Source: Chloroflexota bacterium
Lineage (GTDB): Bacteria; Chloroflexota; Anaerolineae; Anaerolineales; Anaerolineaceae
DNA: 60,856 bases
Direction of reading: 5' to 3'
Assembly (NCBI GenBank): GCA_009773005.1
Contig: WOUT01000024.1
Coordinates: 1 to 60,856, forward strand
Under the pieces are notes generated by a model. The model was not told the origin of the DNA and did no database searches. It saw nothing but the letters and a program-made list of their open reading frames with translations. Numbering within the stretch: position 1 is the stretch's first letter; every line of letters begins with the position of its first letter. Position numbers and translations under genes: made by a program. Positions 1 to 8,839 of the stretch are shown here, one piece after another.

Positions 1-213
1 CAAGGTTGTCTAATATCATAAAGAAATTTTAACAGCCTATGACAAAAATTAATAGGTTTCAGTTTCTTTTCGTTTTCCCCTATTTATTGAGATGATACGA
101 CATTTTTAATTAAAACATTAGAATTCTCAAAATTGATTACTTAAGCTGGTTAAACGCCAAACTCAGTGCGATATTTCCAGTGCCTGGTTTGCACACAACT
201 AAATACTGCAGAT
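1..213. other. AT-rich non-coding DNA downstream of lysS
   Basis: This stretch lies downstream of the lysS stop codon (lysS is on the minus strand). It is AT-rich. I see no coding region, RNA gene or clear terminator hairpin in it. Confidence 0.5.
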
Positions 214-1731
214 TTATTCCTCGTCACGTTCCCTCAGGTGCGGGAAGAGCAGTACTTCGCGAATCGTTCGCCGGTCGGTAAGCAGCATGCACAAGCGGTC
301 GATGCCCATACCAAACCCGCCCTGCGGCGGCATGCCGTACGACATGGCGCGCAAATAATCTTCATCCATGGGGTGACGTTCTTCATCGTCAGCCTTATAT
401 TCGCGCCCCATTTCCAAAAACCTTTCTTCCTGCTCAAACGGATCATTCAACTCGGTAAACGCATTGCATAGTTCCATCCCGCCTGCAAACCCTTCAAAGC
501 GTTCAACGGTAGCGGGATCGCCTGGTTTATTTTTTGCCAGCGGCGAAATGTCGCGCGGGTAATCATATAGAAAGGTGGGTTGGATGAAAGAAGGCTCAAG
601 GTACTCGCCCAGCAAATGATCGATCAGCTTTCCGCGCGCGCCATCAGGCTTGAACTTCATGCCCTTTGCCAGCATGGCAGACGAGAGTGTCTCAGCGGTC
701 GGATACTGGTTTATGTCAATGCCGCAGGCGTCGATCAAACCCTGCCGCAGATCCACACGCTGCCAGGGCGGATTGAAATCGATTTCTTTACCATCAAATA
801 CCACTTTGCGCGTGCCTAGCACTTTGTCGCAGACTGCAGCAATCATTTGCTCGGTCAGTTCCATCACTTTCAAGTAGTCGGCATAAGCCCAATAGAATTC
901 AAGCTGGGTGAATTCAGGGTTGTGTTTAAAAGAAACACCCTCGTTGCGGAAGTCCCGGCCAATCTCGTAGACCCGGTCAAACCCGCCGACGGTCAAGCGT
1001 TTAAGATAAAGCTCGAACGAAATACGCAGATAAAGATCCTGTTTTAGCTGGTTATGGTGGGTCACAAACGGTTTCGCCGCCGCGCCGCCATAGATCGGCT
1101 GTAAAATCGGGGTTTCAACTTCAATGAAGTCGTGATCATCCAAAAAGTCACGCATGGCTTTGACGATCGCGGCGCGGGTGCGGAACACTCTGCGAACCTC
1201 TTCATTGACTGCCAGGTCTGCATAGCGCTGGCGATAACGTGTCTCCGGGTCAGCCAAAGTGGCATGTCTGACGAGTACTCCGTCGACCATTTCATCTTTC
1301 GCGGCAGGCAGCGGAGTAATGGCTTTCGCCAGCATCTTGAAATCTCTAACCTGCAGGCTGATCTCGCCTGTGCGGGTGCGCACAACATCACCGCTCGTCT
1401 GAATGTAGTCACCTAGATCAAAATGATCCTTGAAACGCAGCATGGCTTCCTCACCCAACTCGTTCACTCTCAAAAATAGTTGAATGCGCCCTGAACCATC
1501 TTCAATATGCGCGAATGCCAGTTTTCCCATCAATCTGGAAGCGCGCAGCCGGCCGCCGATGGTGGTTGAAATCACCTCGCCTGAACCTGCTGCTTCTGCT
1601 TTCTCGAAAGCCTTGATCGCTTCCGCGATGGTTTGTGTAACCTCTGATCGGGTAGGATACGGTTCAATCCCGGCCGAGCGCATTTTCTGAATTTTTTCAA
1701 ACCTGATCTTTTCGAGATCGGATAATTCCAT
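214..1731 (-). CDS. lysS: Lysyl-tRNA synthetase, class II
   Basis: Charges tRNA-Lys with lysine in the cytoplasm. The 505-residue length is typical of class II bacterial LysRS. An OB-fold anticodon-binding domain occupies about residues 55-140 (TIGGRL, GRIQLFL, GDYIQTSG). The catalytic core shows motif 1 (IVKAMRDFLDDHDFIEVETP, about 189-208), motif 2 (RDFRNEGVSFKHNPEFTQLE, about 259-278) and motif 3 (GFGMGIDRL, about 472-480, then FPHLR near the C-terminus). The ATG at 1731 follows an AAGGG ribosome site. It lies about 120 bp downstream of greA on the same strand, separated by a terminator hairpin, so it probably has its own promoter or depends on readthrough. Confidence 0.98.
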   Translation of the reverse strand: MELSDLEKIRFEKIQKMRSAGIEPYPTRSEVTQTIAEAIKAFEKAEAAGSGEVISTTIGGRLRASRLMGKLAFAHIEDGSGRIQLFLRVNELGEEAMLRFKDHFDLGDYIQTSGDVVRTRTGEISLQVRDFKMLAKAITPLPAAKDEMVDGVLVRHATLADPETRYRQRYADLAVNEEVRRVFRTRAAIVKAMRDFLDDHDFIEVETPILQPIYGGAAAKPFVTHHNQLKQDLYLRISFELYLKRLTVGGFDRVYEIGRDFRNEGVSFKHNPEFTQLEFYWAYADYLKVMELTEQMIAAVCDKVLGTRKVVFDGKEIDFNPPWQRVDLRQGLIDACGIDINQYPTAETLSSAMLAKGMKFKPDGARGKLIDHLLGEYLEPSFIQPTFLYDYPRDISPLAKNKPGDPATVERFEGFAGGMELCNAFTELNDPFEQEERFLEMGREYKADDEERHPMDEDYLRAMSYGMPPQGGFGMGIDRLCMLLTDRRTIREVLLFPHLRERDEE

Positions 1732-1750
1732 GTTGCCCTTCTTTCATAAT

Positions 1751-1782
1751 AAAAACCTGCCCCTAAGATTTTGGGGGCAGGC
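1751..1782 (-). terminator. Rho-independent terminator after greA
   Basis: Read on the minus strand, the arms CCTGCCCC and GGGGCAGG form an 8-bp GC-rich stem with a short AT-rich loop. It is followed by a run of T (TTTTTATT), the usual signature of intrinsic termination. It lies between the greA stop and the lysS start. Confidence 0.85.
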
Positions 1783-1849
1783 CTCTGTTTGTTTGGTCAG
1801 AGTGTTGGTCACCCAGCGCTCTCGATAAACACGACCCCCGAAATTGAGG

Positions 1850-2317
1850 TTAGTTCACCTTAAGGATCTTAACTAGAAAAGCGCCAACCGGGGCATCTAC
1901 TTGCACTTTGTCGCCTTCTTTATGATTGAATAATGCCTTTCCAAGCGGGGATTCATTTGAGATCTTGCCTTTGCCTGGGTCAGCCTCAGCAGCGCCGACA
2001 ATGGTGTACTCCTCTTTATCCTTGCTGCCTTCTTCCTGAATGACAACTTTCGTGCCTATCTGGACGCTATCCGGGTGTATATTCTTATCGTCGATCACAC
2101 GGGCAGTGGCAAGCAGGATTTCCAACTCTTTGATGCGCCCTTCAACAAAAGCTTGTTCATTTTTGGCTGCCTCAAGTTCAGCGTTGTCCAACAATTCACC
2201 GCCTTCAATGGCTTCATGCAGCCGGATGGCGATCTGTTCCCGCTTGTCAGTGCGCAAGAAAACCAGTTCTTCTTGCAGTTTTTCGTACCCTTCACGAGTC
2301 AAGAATGAGGTAGGCAT
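1850..2317 (-). CDS. greA: Transcription elongation factor GreA
   Basis: Binds the RNA polymerase secondary channel and stimulates transcript cleavage to rescue backtracked complexes. The 155-residue length fits GreA. The N-terminal half is the antiparallel coiled coil (LTREGYEKLQEELVFLRTDK, then IRLHEAIEGGELLDNAELEAA), whose tip carries the acidic residues that act in cleavage. The C-terminal half is the FKBP-like domain (VGAAEADPGKGKISNESPLG, then GDKVQV and a final FLVKI). The start at 2317 has a GAAGGA ribosome site. It sits upstream of lysS in the same orientation, as in many bacteria. Confidence 0.97.
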   Translation of the reverse strand: MPTSFLTREGYEKLQEELVFLRTDKREQIAIRLHEAIEGGELLDNAELEAAKNEQAFVEGRIKELEILLATARVIDDKNIHPDSVQIGTKVVIQEEGSKDKEEYTIVGAAEADPGKGKISNESPLGKALFNHKEGDKVQVDAPVGAFLVKILKVN

Positions 2318-2674
2318 GTTGTTTTTCCTTCTTTGTGCTTTTGATCAGAATTTTCCCCGACCATCCAACTTTTTATTAAAGCATAGTAGAAACAAAAACC
2401 ACTCCTTTTGGAGCGATTTCGATTTGGGTGGAGAGAAGGTTCTCATGATTCTCTCTGATGTTGAAATAATATATCATAATTTAAATCGATTTGCAAGCAA
2501 ATTTTGGCAGTCTCCACAGTTGCCCGACACAGCCATTGGATGTGAAAGTTTTTTACAACCTTAATGCCACACAGATATACTGTTTGCGCTCGTCGTGCGC
2601 TCTCCTACACTGTTTCGTAGTTCCAGGGCTGTATTTAATAATGCCGCTCAGGCAGGCTCTTGATAATCCATTAT
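2318..2674. other. Intergenic region between greA and the FMN protein gene
   Basis: About 357 bp without a gene. It should hold the greA promoter (minus strand). A small hairpin near 2400-2414 is listed separately. The rest is AT-rich, and the reading frames in it are not gene-like. Confidence 0.5.
2392..2415 (-). terminator. Possible terminator downstream of the DHODH-like gene
   Basis: On the minus strand CGCTCC and GGAGTG pair around an AAAA loop (6 bp with one G-T pair), followed by GGTTTTTGTTTC. It is a weak but plausible intrinsic terminator for the gene ending at 2675, located about 260 nt downstream of its stop. Confidence 0.4.
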
Positions 2675-3787
2675 CTATCGGGGTCGTAATGCCAGAGCGC
2701 CAAATGGACATACAGAAACGCATAATCCGCATGAGACACAAGCATTCACATCAACATGCGCAATTTGCTTGGAGGGTGCATGAAGAGCATCATATTGGCA
2801 AACCTTTTCGCATAAACTGCAAGCCTTGCAGCGGGTTTCATCTACCCGGGCAGTTTGCACAATCTCTGTTACCACGCGCTGCCCGTTGCGATATTTTTCA
2901 AGATACAACCCTTTGATCTCAGCGATATCCTGATAACCATGAGCGTCGAGCCATCGGTCCGTTTCGGAGGCAATTTTTCCATAAATCCCGGGGCCGTTCA
3001 AGACAGCGGCAGTACAGACCCCAACAAGAGATGCGCCAGCCATAAAGAATTCGATCACATCTTCACCACGTGTGACACCCCCAACACCAATAACTGGTTT
3101 TTCCGTTTCTCGGGCAACTTCGAATACAGAACGTAAAGCCAGGGGTTTTACGGCTGGACCAGAAATCCAGCCATATCCATATTGTGAACCTAGTGGGGAT
3201 TGGATTTTTTCAATATCGATCAAGAGAGTGGGACCAAAACTATTGATGCAGGCAAACCCGTCAACATATGGGTCCAGCAAACGCGCAATTTCGCCCAGAT
3301 CTCCGGCATGGGGACTGAGTTTTGCAATGATGGGGATTGAAACAGCATTTCGCAGTGAGCTGGCCGTGCTGGTCAGCCGCTGCGCATCCACGTAATGAAT
3401 GGAAAACTCGATCAATTCGATCCCTTTTTGTTCCAGCTTTGGACCCAGCTCTACGAGGTCATCTGCATCGTAACCGATACTGGCGATCAAAGGGAGTTGA
3501 TGTTTACGCGCGGCGGCGATCGCAATGTCATATTCGCGCTCGAACCACTCCTGCGGAGGGAGTTCACTCCATAATTCTGTGTTGAGCAGATTATCCTTGC
3601 CAAACCGCACCATGTTGGGATGCGGAACCTGGGCGGCTCTGGTTGAAATTGTTTTGGCTAATAATCCCCCGGCGCCACCCTCAGCAGCCTTTGCAATCAA
3701 TGTGCCTGAACCAACGTTCGGACCTGCCGCAGGAATGATTGGGTTTTTAAACACCTTGCCTAACACCCGGGTTGAGAGATTTGCCAT
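2675..3787 (-). CDS. Dihydroorotate-dehydrogenase-like FMN protein with two C-terminal 4Fe-4S clusters (PreA-like)
   Basis: A 370-residue flavoprotein. Residues 1-300 form a DHODH-type TIM barrel (FKNPIIPAAG start, glycine-rich VIGVGGVTRG, then ASLVGVCTAA for FMN phosphate binding). Residues about 315-370 hold a bacterial 2x4Fe-4S ferredoxin domain with CKACSLCEKVC and CVSCGLCVSVCPFGA. This architecture is that of PreA, the NAD-dependent dihydropyrimidine dehydrogenase subunit, and related uncharacterised proteins. No PreT partner is adjacent, so pyrimidine reduction is only a possibility. It lies next to a ferredoxin-dependent oxidoreductase operon on the same strand, which suggests a ferredoxin-linked redox role. 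The ATG at 3787 follows AAAGGA. Confidence 0.85.
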   Translation of the reverse strand: MANLSTRVLGKVFKNPIIPAAGPNVGSGTLIAKAAEGGAGGLLAKTISTRAAQVPHPNMVRFGKDNLLNTELWSELPPQEWFEREYDIAIAAARKHQLPLIASIGYDADDLVELGPKLEQKGIELIEFSIHYVDAQRLTSTASSLRNAVSIPIIAKLSPHAGDLGEIARLLDPYVDGFACINSFGPTLLIDIEKIQSPLGSQYGYGWISGPAVKPLALRSVFEVARETEKPVIGVGGVTRGEDVIEFFMAGASLVGVCTAAVLNGPGIYGKIASETDRWLDAHGYQDIAEIKGLYLEKYRNGQRVVTEIVQTARVDETRCKACSLCEKVCQYDALHAPSKQIAHVDVNACVSCGLCVSVCPFGALALRPR

Positions 3788-3910
3788 AATGAATCAATCC
3801 TTTAATAAAAGTTAAATCTGATTGAGCAGTAACCAAATCAAAGCTGAAGCGAGCATTATACCTTAACAAACAAATGGTGTTAAACACCGTTTTTTGGCGA
3901 TTTACTTAAA

Positions 3911-3948
3911 AGGAAAACCTGACAGGCTTTTCGAAACCTGTCAGGTTG
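3911..3948 (-). terminator. Terminator of the 2-oxoacid oxidoreductase operon
   Basis: Perfect 11-bp inverted repeat, AACCTGACAGG and CCTGTCAGGTT, around a 10-nt loop. On the minus strand it is followed by TTTTCCTTTT. It begins about 16 nt after the stop codon of the gamma-subunit gene at 3964. Confidence 0.85.
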
Positions 3949-3963
3949 TTGTTATAAAAAAAA

Positions 3964-4503
3964 CTATTTTGCCTTGTGTTTCGCGCCTTCGCTCAGCGCT
4001 TCGTAGTTCTTGGGCAGCAGCTTGTGATGGCGCTCGGGTAAATGCCCTTTGAGCGCTTTTTCAATGGCTGCTTGCGGCAACACCGGCAGGTTCGCCAGCA
4101 GCGCGCCCAAGAGCACCATATTGGTCATGCGCTTGTCGCCCAACTTTTCTGCTATCCCGTTGGCGTCCACTTCCACGACCTTGATATCTGTGCGATTCAC
4201 GGGTCGATCAACAATCGAAGCATTAACCACCAAAACACCGCCAGGTTTGACCTGGTCTTCATATTTATCCAGTGAAGGGCGGTTCATGGCGATCACAGCC
4301 GACGGGTTGCGCACCAGCGGAGAACCGATCTCTTCATCAGAAACGATCACTGTGCAGTTCGCCGTGCCGCCGCGCATTTCAGGTCCATAAGAGGGGATCC
4401 AGGTCACGTTCTTGCCTTCATCCATCCCGGCGTAAGCCAGAAGCTGCCCGGCAAAGAGCACGCCTTGTCCTCCAAAACCAGCTATGATGATCTCTGTTTG
4501 CAT
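3964..4503 (-). CDS. 2-oxoacid:ferredoxin oxidoreductase, gamma subunit
   Basis: Gamma (catalytic-domain) subunit of a 2-oxoacid:ferredoxin oxidoreductase, which oxidatively decarboxylates a 2-oxoacid to acyl-CoA and reduces ferredoxin. The 179 residues match the family length. The start (MQTEIIIAGFGGQGVLFAG) carries the conserved GxGGQG turn, and SYGPEMRGGTANCTVIVSD is the family hallmark. It is the last gene of the operon, 12 nt after the beta subunit and before a strong terminator. Substrate choice among 2-oxoglutarate, branched-chain oxoacids and pyruvate cannot be read from this subunit. Confidence 0.93.
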   Translation of the reverse strand: MQTEIIIAGFGGQGVLFAGQLLAYAGMDEGKNVTWIPSYGPEMRGGTANCTVIVSDEEIGSPLVRNPSAVIAMNRPSLDKYEDQVKPGGVLVVNASIVDRPVNRTDIKVVEVDANGIAEKLGDKRMTNMVLLGALLANLPVLPQAAIEKALKGHLPERHHKLLPKNYEALSEGAKHKAK

Positions 4504-4515
4504 AAGTCCCTCGCC

Positions 4516-5298
4516 TTAGATCTTGATCTCGGCAACGGCCGGGTGAACTTTGTAATCGCCTAACGGGTAATAAGGCACCATTTTTTCTTCCAGCCACTGC
4601 AGCGAATTGAGCGGTGTCATACCCCAATTGGTCGGGCATATGGATAGTAATTCAACCATGGAGAAACCCAGCCCACGCACCTGTGTCTCAAATGCCATGC
4701 GAATGGCTTTCTTGGCAAGGCGGATATTCTTGGCGTCATGCAGAGAACGGCGCACAACGTACGAAGCTCCGTCCAGCGTCGAGAGCAGCTCGGATACCTT
4801 GATCGGATAACCTTGGGTTTCGACATCACGTCCGTTGGGGGACGAGGTGGTTTTTTGACCGGGCAAGGTGGTCGGAGCCATCTGTCCGCCGGTCATGCCG
4901 TAGTTGGCATTGTTCAAAAAGAACACCGAGATGTTCTCACCGCGGGCAGCCGCGTGCACGATCTCAGCCATCCCGATGGAAGCCAGATCGCCGTCACCCT
5001 GGTAGGTCATCACGATGCGGTCTGGCAGCACACGCTTGACACCGGTCGCCATGGCTGGAGCGCGTCCGTGGGGAGCTTGGACGAAGTCAAAATCAAAATA
5101 ATTATAAGCAAACACTGAGCAGCCCACAGACGCCACGCCGATGGTTTTATCGCGTAATCCCATTTCATCGATCACTTCCGCGATCAAGCGGTGTGCGGTT
5201 CCGTGAGTGCAGCCGGGGCAGTAATGGGTTATTCCATTGGTCAACGCCTCGGGACGTTCATATACCATTGTTTCCATTTCAGATTCGTTGAGCGCCAT
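4516..5298 (-). CDS. 2-oxoacid:ferredoxin oxidoreductase, beta subunit (TPP-binding)
   Basis: Thiamine-diphosphate-binding subunit. It has [13 protein letters not shown] near residue 28, as in Vor/Kor beta subunits. The TPP/Mg motif is [20 protein letters not shown], with [16 protein letters not shown] completing the cofactor site. The ATG at 5298 is chosen over a GTG two codons upstream because AGGAG sits 5 nt before it. The gene begins 10 nt after the alpha-subunit stop and is followed 12 nt later by the gamma subunit, so one mRNA is likely. It carries no ferredoxin domain of its own; that role falls to the small delta subunit. Confidence 0.94.
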   Translation of the reverse strand: MALNESEMETMVYERPEALTNGITHYCPGCTHGTAHRLIAEVIDEMGLRDKTIGVASVGCSVFAYNYFDFDFVQAPHGRAPAMATGVKRVLPDRIVMTYQGDGDLASIGMAEIVHAAARGENISVFFLNNANYGMTGGQMAPTTLPGQKTTSSPNGRDVETQGYPIKVSELLSTLDGASYVVRRSLHDAKNIRLAKKAIRMAFETQVRGLGFSMVELLSICPTNWGMTPLNSLQWLEEKMVPYYPLGDYKVHPAVAEIKI

Positions 5299-5308
5299 TC
5301 TCACTCCT

Positions 5309-6421
5309 CTACTTCTTATGCGCGGTGCGATTCAACCAGCGGTCACGCGGGTGACCTTCGGTTGTCAGGGGACCTTTCACCATGCGGTGGATCTCATTCA
5401 AAACTTCATCCGGGAAGGGGACAATCCCACCCATGCGGGCAAAGAACTCGATCGGTGTCTGATATTTTGTGGCTGCCAGCACATCTTCGAGCATTTGACC
5501 GGCATTCATCTCGACTACCAGGATTCCTTCAACTTTTTTGACGATCTCGGCATATACTTTTATGGGGAATGGATTGACGGTGATTGGTCGTATTAAGCCG
5601 ACCTTGATACCCTCGGCGCGCGCAGCCCTGACGGCAGTCAACGCCACACGTCCGCTGGAGCCAAAACCAGTGACTACAAATTGCGCGTCATCCATGAAAT
5701 ATTCTTTGTAGCGCACTTCATTGGCTTCCACTTCCTGCCAGCGGCGCATTAACCTGAAGTTCATCTCCTCCTGCATGGATGGGTCGAGATTGATCGAGCT
5801 TAAGGACCGGCGTTCTCTTCCTTCAGAGCCGGTCACTGACCATTCGGGGAAGCTGGTTTTCAATGGCTGCATCGGAGGAAGTTCGCAGGGTTCCATCATT
5901 TGACCGAGCGAGCCGTCGGTTAATACCACAGCGACGGAACGATACTTATCCGCGAGGTCAAATGCCAGCACGGTCAAATCTACGGATTCCTGTACGCTGG
6001 CAGGGGCAAGCACGATCGGTCGATAGTCGCCGTGACCGCCGCCGTGCACCATTTGATTGTAATCAGCCTGGGCAGGAGCGATATTGCCAAGACCCGGTCC
6101 GCCGCGCATTACATCCACCATTACCATGGGGATTTCAGTGCCGGCGATGTAAGAAATGCCCTCGAGCATCAGGCTGACGCCAGGGCTGGAGGACGAGCTC
6201 ATCACACGCTTGCCGGTGCAAGCAGCGCCATAGACCATGTTGATGGCGCCTAATTCACTTTCTGCTTGAACAAATGCCCTTCCAAGTTCGGGCATACGAC
6301 GGGACATATATTCCAGTAATTCGGTCTGCGGGGTGATCGGGTAACCAAAATAAGCTTCCACTCCTGCCCGCACCGCGGCTTCCGCTACGGCTTCGTTGCC
6401 CTTCATGAGTTCTCGAGCCAT
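5309..6421 (-). CDS. vorB: 2-oxoacid:ferredoxin oxidoreductase, alpha subunit (VorB type)
   Basis: Alpha subunit, with the pyrimidine-binding TPP domain followed by the transketolase C-terminal-like domain II. The start [20 protein letters not shown] and [16 protein letters not shown], plus [19 protein letters not shown] and MRGGPGLGN, match the subunit usually annotated as 3-methyl-2-oxobutanoate dehydrogenase VorB, which favours branched-chain 2-oxoacids as substrates. This is a family resemblance, not proof. I choose the ATG at 6421 (370 residues). The frame is open further upstream, but only by overlapping the ferredoxin gene, and the extension has no family similarity. It lies 10 nt after the delta subunit. 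Confidence 0.92.
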   Translation of the reverse strand: MARELMKGNEAVAEAAVRAGVEAYFGYPITPQTELLEYMSRRMPELGRAFVQAESELGAINMVYGAACTGKRVMSSSSSPGVSLMLEGISYIAGTEIPMVMVDVMRGGPGLGNIAPAQADYNQMVHGGGHGDYRPIVLAPASVQESVDLTVLAFDLADKYRSVAVVLTDGSLGQMMEPCELPPMQPLKTSFPEWSVTGSEGRERRSLSSINLDPSMQEEMNFRLMRRWQEVEANEVRYKEYFMDDAQFVVTGFGSSGRVALTAVRAARAEGIKVGLIRPITVNPFPIKVYAEIVKKVEGILVVEMNAGQMLEDVLAATKYQTPIEFFARMGGIVPFPDEVLNEIHRMVKGPLTTEGHPRDRWLNRTAHKK

Positions 6422-6431
6422 GCTGCGCCTC

Positions 6432-6674
6432 CTATGCGGGGATCCGGTTCGCACCGGTCTTTTCACGATAAACGGTGATCGCGGCTTCGGGGCAAACGAT
6501 GGAGCAGATCGCGCAACCCGTGCAGCCTTCAGCAATTATTGTAGCAGGGTGATACCCTTTGGCAGTGATGTGATCATTCGCGAGAGCCAGCACTTCTTGC
6601 GGGCAAGAAGCAATACAAAGTTCGCAGCCCTTGCAATACATCTCGTTGACAACGATCCGACCCTTTGGGGGCAT
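6432..6674 (-). CDS. 2-oxoacid:ferredoxin oxidoreductase, delta subunit (2x4Fe-4S ferredoxin)
   Basis: An 80-residue bacterial-type ferredoxin with two CxxCxxCxxxCP motifs (CKGCELCIASCP and CTGCAICSIVCP). It passes electrons from the TPP active site to free ferredoxin. It is the first gene of the operon, with the best ribosome site of the four (AGGAGG 5 nt before ATG). The delta-alpha-beta-gamma order is that of Kor/Vor enzymes. Confidence 0.95.
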   Translation of the reverse strand: MPPKGRIVVNEMYCKGCELCIASCPQEVLALANDHITAKGYHPATIIAEGCTGCAICSIVCPEAAITVYREKTGANRIPA

Positions 6675-6855
6675 TCAAACCTCCTGAAAAATGATCCCGT
6701 TGCCGGGGTTATGATGAGGAAATTTAAGGTCTCCTCAAGCCAGTCCTATTATCATCGCAACCGGTAAAAATGGGAAGTGTTACTCGTCACCTCCCGCATA
6801 GCAGTTATTCCACTGAACAAGTTTTGAAATCTGCTTCAAAATTGTAGATCATTTT

Positions 6856-7420
6856 TTACCATGGCGTAACTGGTTCCTCCCTGACCCTTGCATAATGACA
6901 TTTGACCAATGATGATCTGTAAGTCTCAGTCTTTATCAGGTTGAATTTGAGAGTCGCCTGCAATTTCCCGAATAATGGAACGCCATCCCCAAGCAGCACA
7001 GGAACCCTGGTAATGATCATTTCATCAATGTAGGTCTTCCTGGAGGAAGCTCTGTATCAATTTTCCCCCATCTATATACAAATTGCAGTACCCTTGAGCA
7101 ATCAATTCCTCCACAACTTTATAAGGTTCCCCTATTACGATTTCTACTTTTCCTTTTAACGCTTCAGGTATCTCAATATGGGAATGACTGAACACAAAAA
7201 CAGGCACCGGATACGGCCAGTCATTAAATATCAATACCTTCTCATAGGTTTTTCGACCCATGACAACGGCGTCCATTTTTTCGATAAATTCCGCATATCC
7301 ATAATCACTTTGATCTGGATTGGGAATTCCAAATAACCAATCAAGTCCTCCATCCGGCGTTGCGATGAAGCCGTCAAGACTTGTGGCAATGTAAACAAAG
7401 TTTGGCATTTGCCTGCTCAT
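6856..7420 (-). pseudogene. Dihydrofolate-reductase-family (RibD C-terminal) protein, frameshifted
   Basis: The first 131 codons (7420 to 7025) encode a RibD-C/DHFR-fold protein of the YyaP/YwjB type: NFVYIATSLDGFIATPDGGL start, VVMGRKTYE, and NLYIDGGKLIQSFLQEDL. That frame stops at 7025-7027. The expected continuation (IDEMIITRVPVLLGDGVPLF, then FNLIKTETY and a terminal TPW) is present in the next frame down to a TAA at 6856-6858. A single extra base around 7026-7030 explains the break. Without it the protein would be about 187 residues, the family's usual length. It could be a recent pseudogene or a sequencing/assembly error. Confidence 0.85.
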
Positions 7421-7448
7421 ATTTACTTATGATAAGACTTTCGAGTAG

Positions 7449-8666
7449 CTATCCTATCCATTCCACGATGGTCGCTTCGCCCTGCCCGACACCCACGCAC
7501 AGCGCCGCCAGCCCATAGAACGGCCGTGATGCACCGGGTGCACGTTTCTTCATTTCATGGAACAACGTAGTCAAAATGCGCGCACCAGAGCAGCCCAGCG
7601 GGTGACCCAGAGCAATCGCGCCGCCGTTCACGTTGGTAGTAGACTCATCCAGACCCAACTTGCGGATAACCGCCAAGGCTTGTACGGCAAAGGCTTCATT
7701 CAGCTCAGCCAGTTGAATATCATTAATGGTTAGTTTCGCCCTTGAAAGCGCTTTCTGCACTGCCGGCACGGGCCCCATTCCCATAATGCGCGGTTCCACC
7801 CCGGCTGAAGCCGAAGAAACGATGCGAGCCAGCGGCTTAAACCCAAGCTGCCTGGCTTTTTCGGCGCTCATGAGCAGCAGCGCCGCGGCGCCGTCATTCA
7901 TGCCCGAGGAGTTTCCAGCCGTAACACTGCCACCCTGCCGGAATGCCGGTTTCAGTTTCGCCATCGATTCCAGCGAGGCATCCCGCCGTGGTCGCTCGTC
8001 AGTATCTATTAAAATTTGATCGCCCTTCTTTTGCGATACAGGCACCGGGATGATCTCATCCTTGAACCTGCCCGAGTCAATAGCCGCCACTGCCCTGCGT
8101 TGGCTTTCTACTGCAAACTGATCCTGTTCTTCGCGTGTGATCCCGGTTTCAGCGGCGATATTTTCCGCGGTCTCTCCCATTGGCTCAGTGCCGTACAACT
8201 CTGCAATGCGTGGATTCGGGTAACGCCATCCGAGCGCTGTGTCGTAAGCAGTCTGATTCCCAAATTGAAAACCAGTCTCAGCTTTCGGGAAGGAATAAGG
8301 AGCGCGCGACATGCTCTCGACTCCGCCAGCGATGAACACTTCCCCTTCGCCGGCGCGAATGGCATGAAAAGCAGCATTGACCGCGCTTAACCCTGACGCG
8401 CACAATCGGTTAAAGGTCACCGCCGGCACGCTCACAGGGAACCCCGCCAGCAGGACAGCCATGCGCGCGATGTTGCGGTTATCTTCACCCGCCTGGTTGG
8501 CACATCCCAGATACACTTCATCGATCAAGGCGGGGTCAAATTTATTGCGCGCAACGATCTTGTGTAAAATCAAAGCCGCCAAATCATCAGGTCGAACGCG
8601 TGAAAGCGCCCCCCCTAGCGCTCCGATCGGGGTTCGCACTGCATCAATGATCATCACATCAACCAT
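7449..8666 (-). CDS. Acetyl-CoA C-acyltransferase (thiolase)
   Basis: A 405-residue thiolase II family enzyme that condenses or cleaves acyl-CoA. All catalytic elements are present: the nucleophilic Cys in [12 protein letters not shown] (about residue 90), the His in [17 protein letters not shown] and the second Cys in ALCVGVGQG. The sequence resembles PcaF/FadA-like enzymes ([18 protein letters not shown] start). The ATG at 8666 is preceded by GGAGG and is preferred to the longer frame. It is a single gene, so it may serve fatty-acid or aromatic degradation. It may also supply acetoacetyl-CoA to the mevalonate cluster 40 kb away, whose own thiolase homologue lacks catalytic residues. Confidence 0.93.
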   Translation of the reverse strand: MVDVMIIDAVRTPIGALGGALSRVRPDDLAALILHKIVARNKFDPALIDEVYLGCANQAGEDNRNIARMAVLLAGFPVSVPAVTFNRLCASGLSAVNAAFHAIRAGEGEVFIAGGVESMSRAPYSFPKAETGFQFGNQTAYDTALGWRYPNPRIAELYGTEPMGETAENIAAETGITREEQDQFAVESQRRAVAAIDSGRFKDEIIPVPVSQKKGDQILIDTDERPRRDASLESMAKLKPAFRQGGSVTAGNSSGMNDGAAALLLMSAEKARQLGFKPLARIVSSASAGVEPRIMGMGPVPAVQKALSRAKLTINDIQLAELNEAFAVQALAVIRKLGLDESTTNVNGGAIALGHPLGCSGARILTTLFHEMKKRAPGASRPFYGLAALCVGVGQGEATIVEWIG

Positions 8667-8839
8667 GAATCGCCTCCAGAGAGAATTCGTTAACCTTGAT
8701 TCTACCATTTATGAACTTGCCAATAAAACATATAACTTTAATAAATTCTGTCAGTTATTTGCAAAACCGGTAATTGTCATTTCATTTATAATAAATAAAG
8801 GCGTTTTTGTTGCAGCGGTTTTAACGCCAGCGGCCAATC

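Noticed and set aside
7020-7030. Two consecutive TGA codons in the DHFR-like gene as possible selenocysteine or readthrough
   Set aside because: The family-conserved continuation is in another reading frame, so a frameshift explains it; the family has no Sec at that place.
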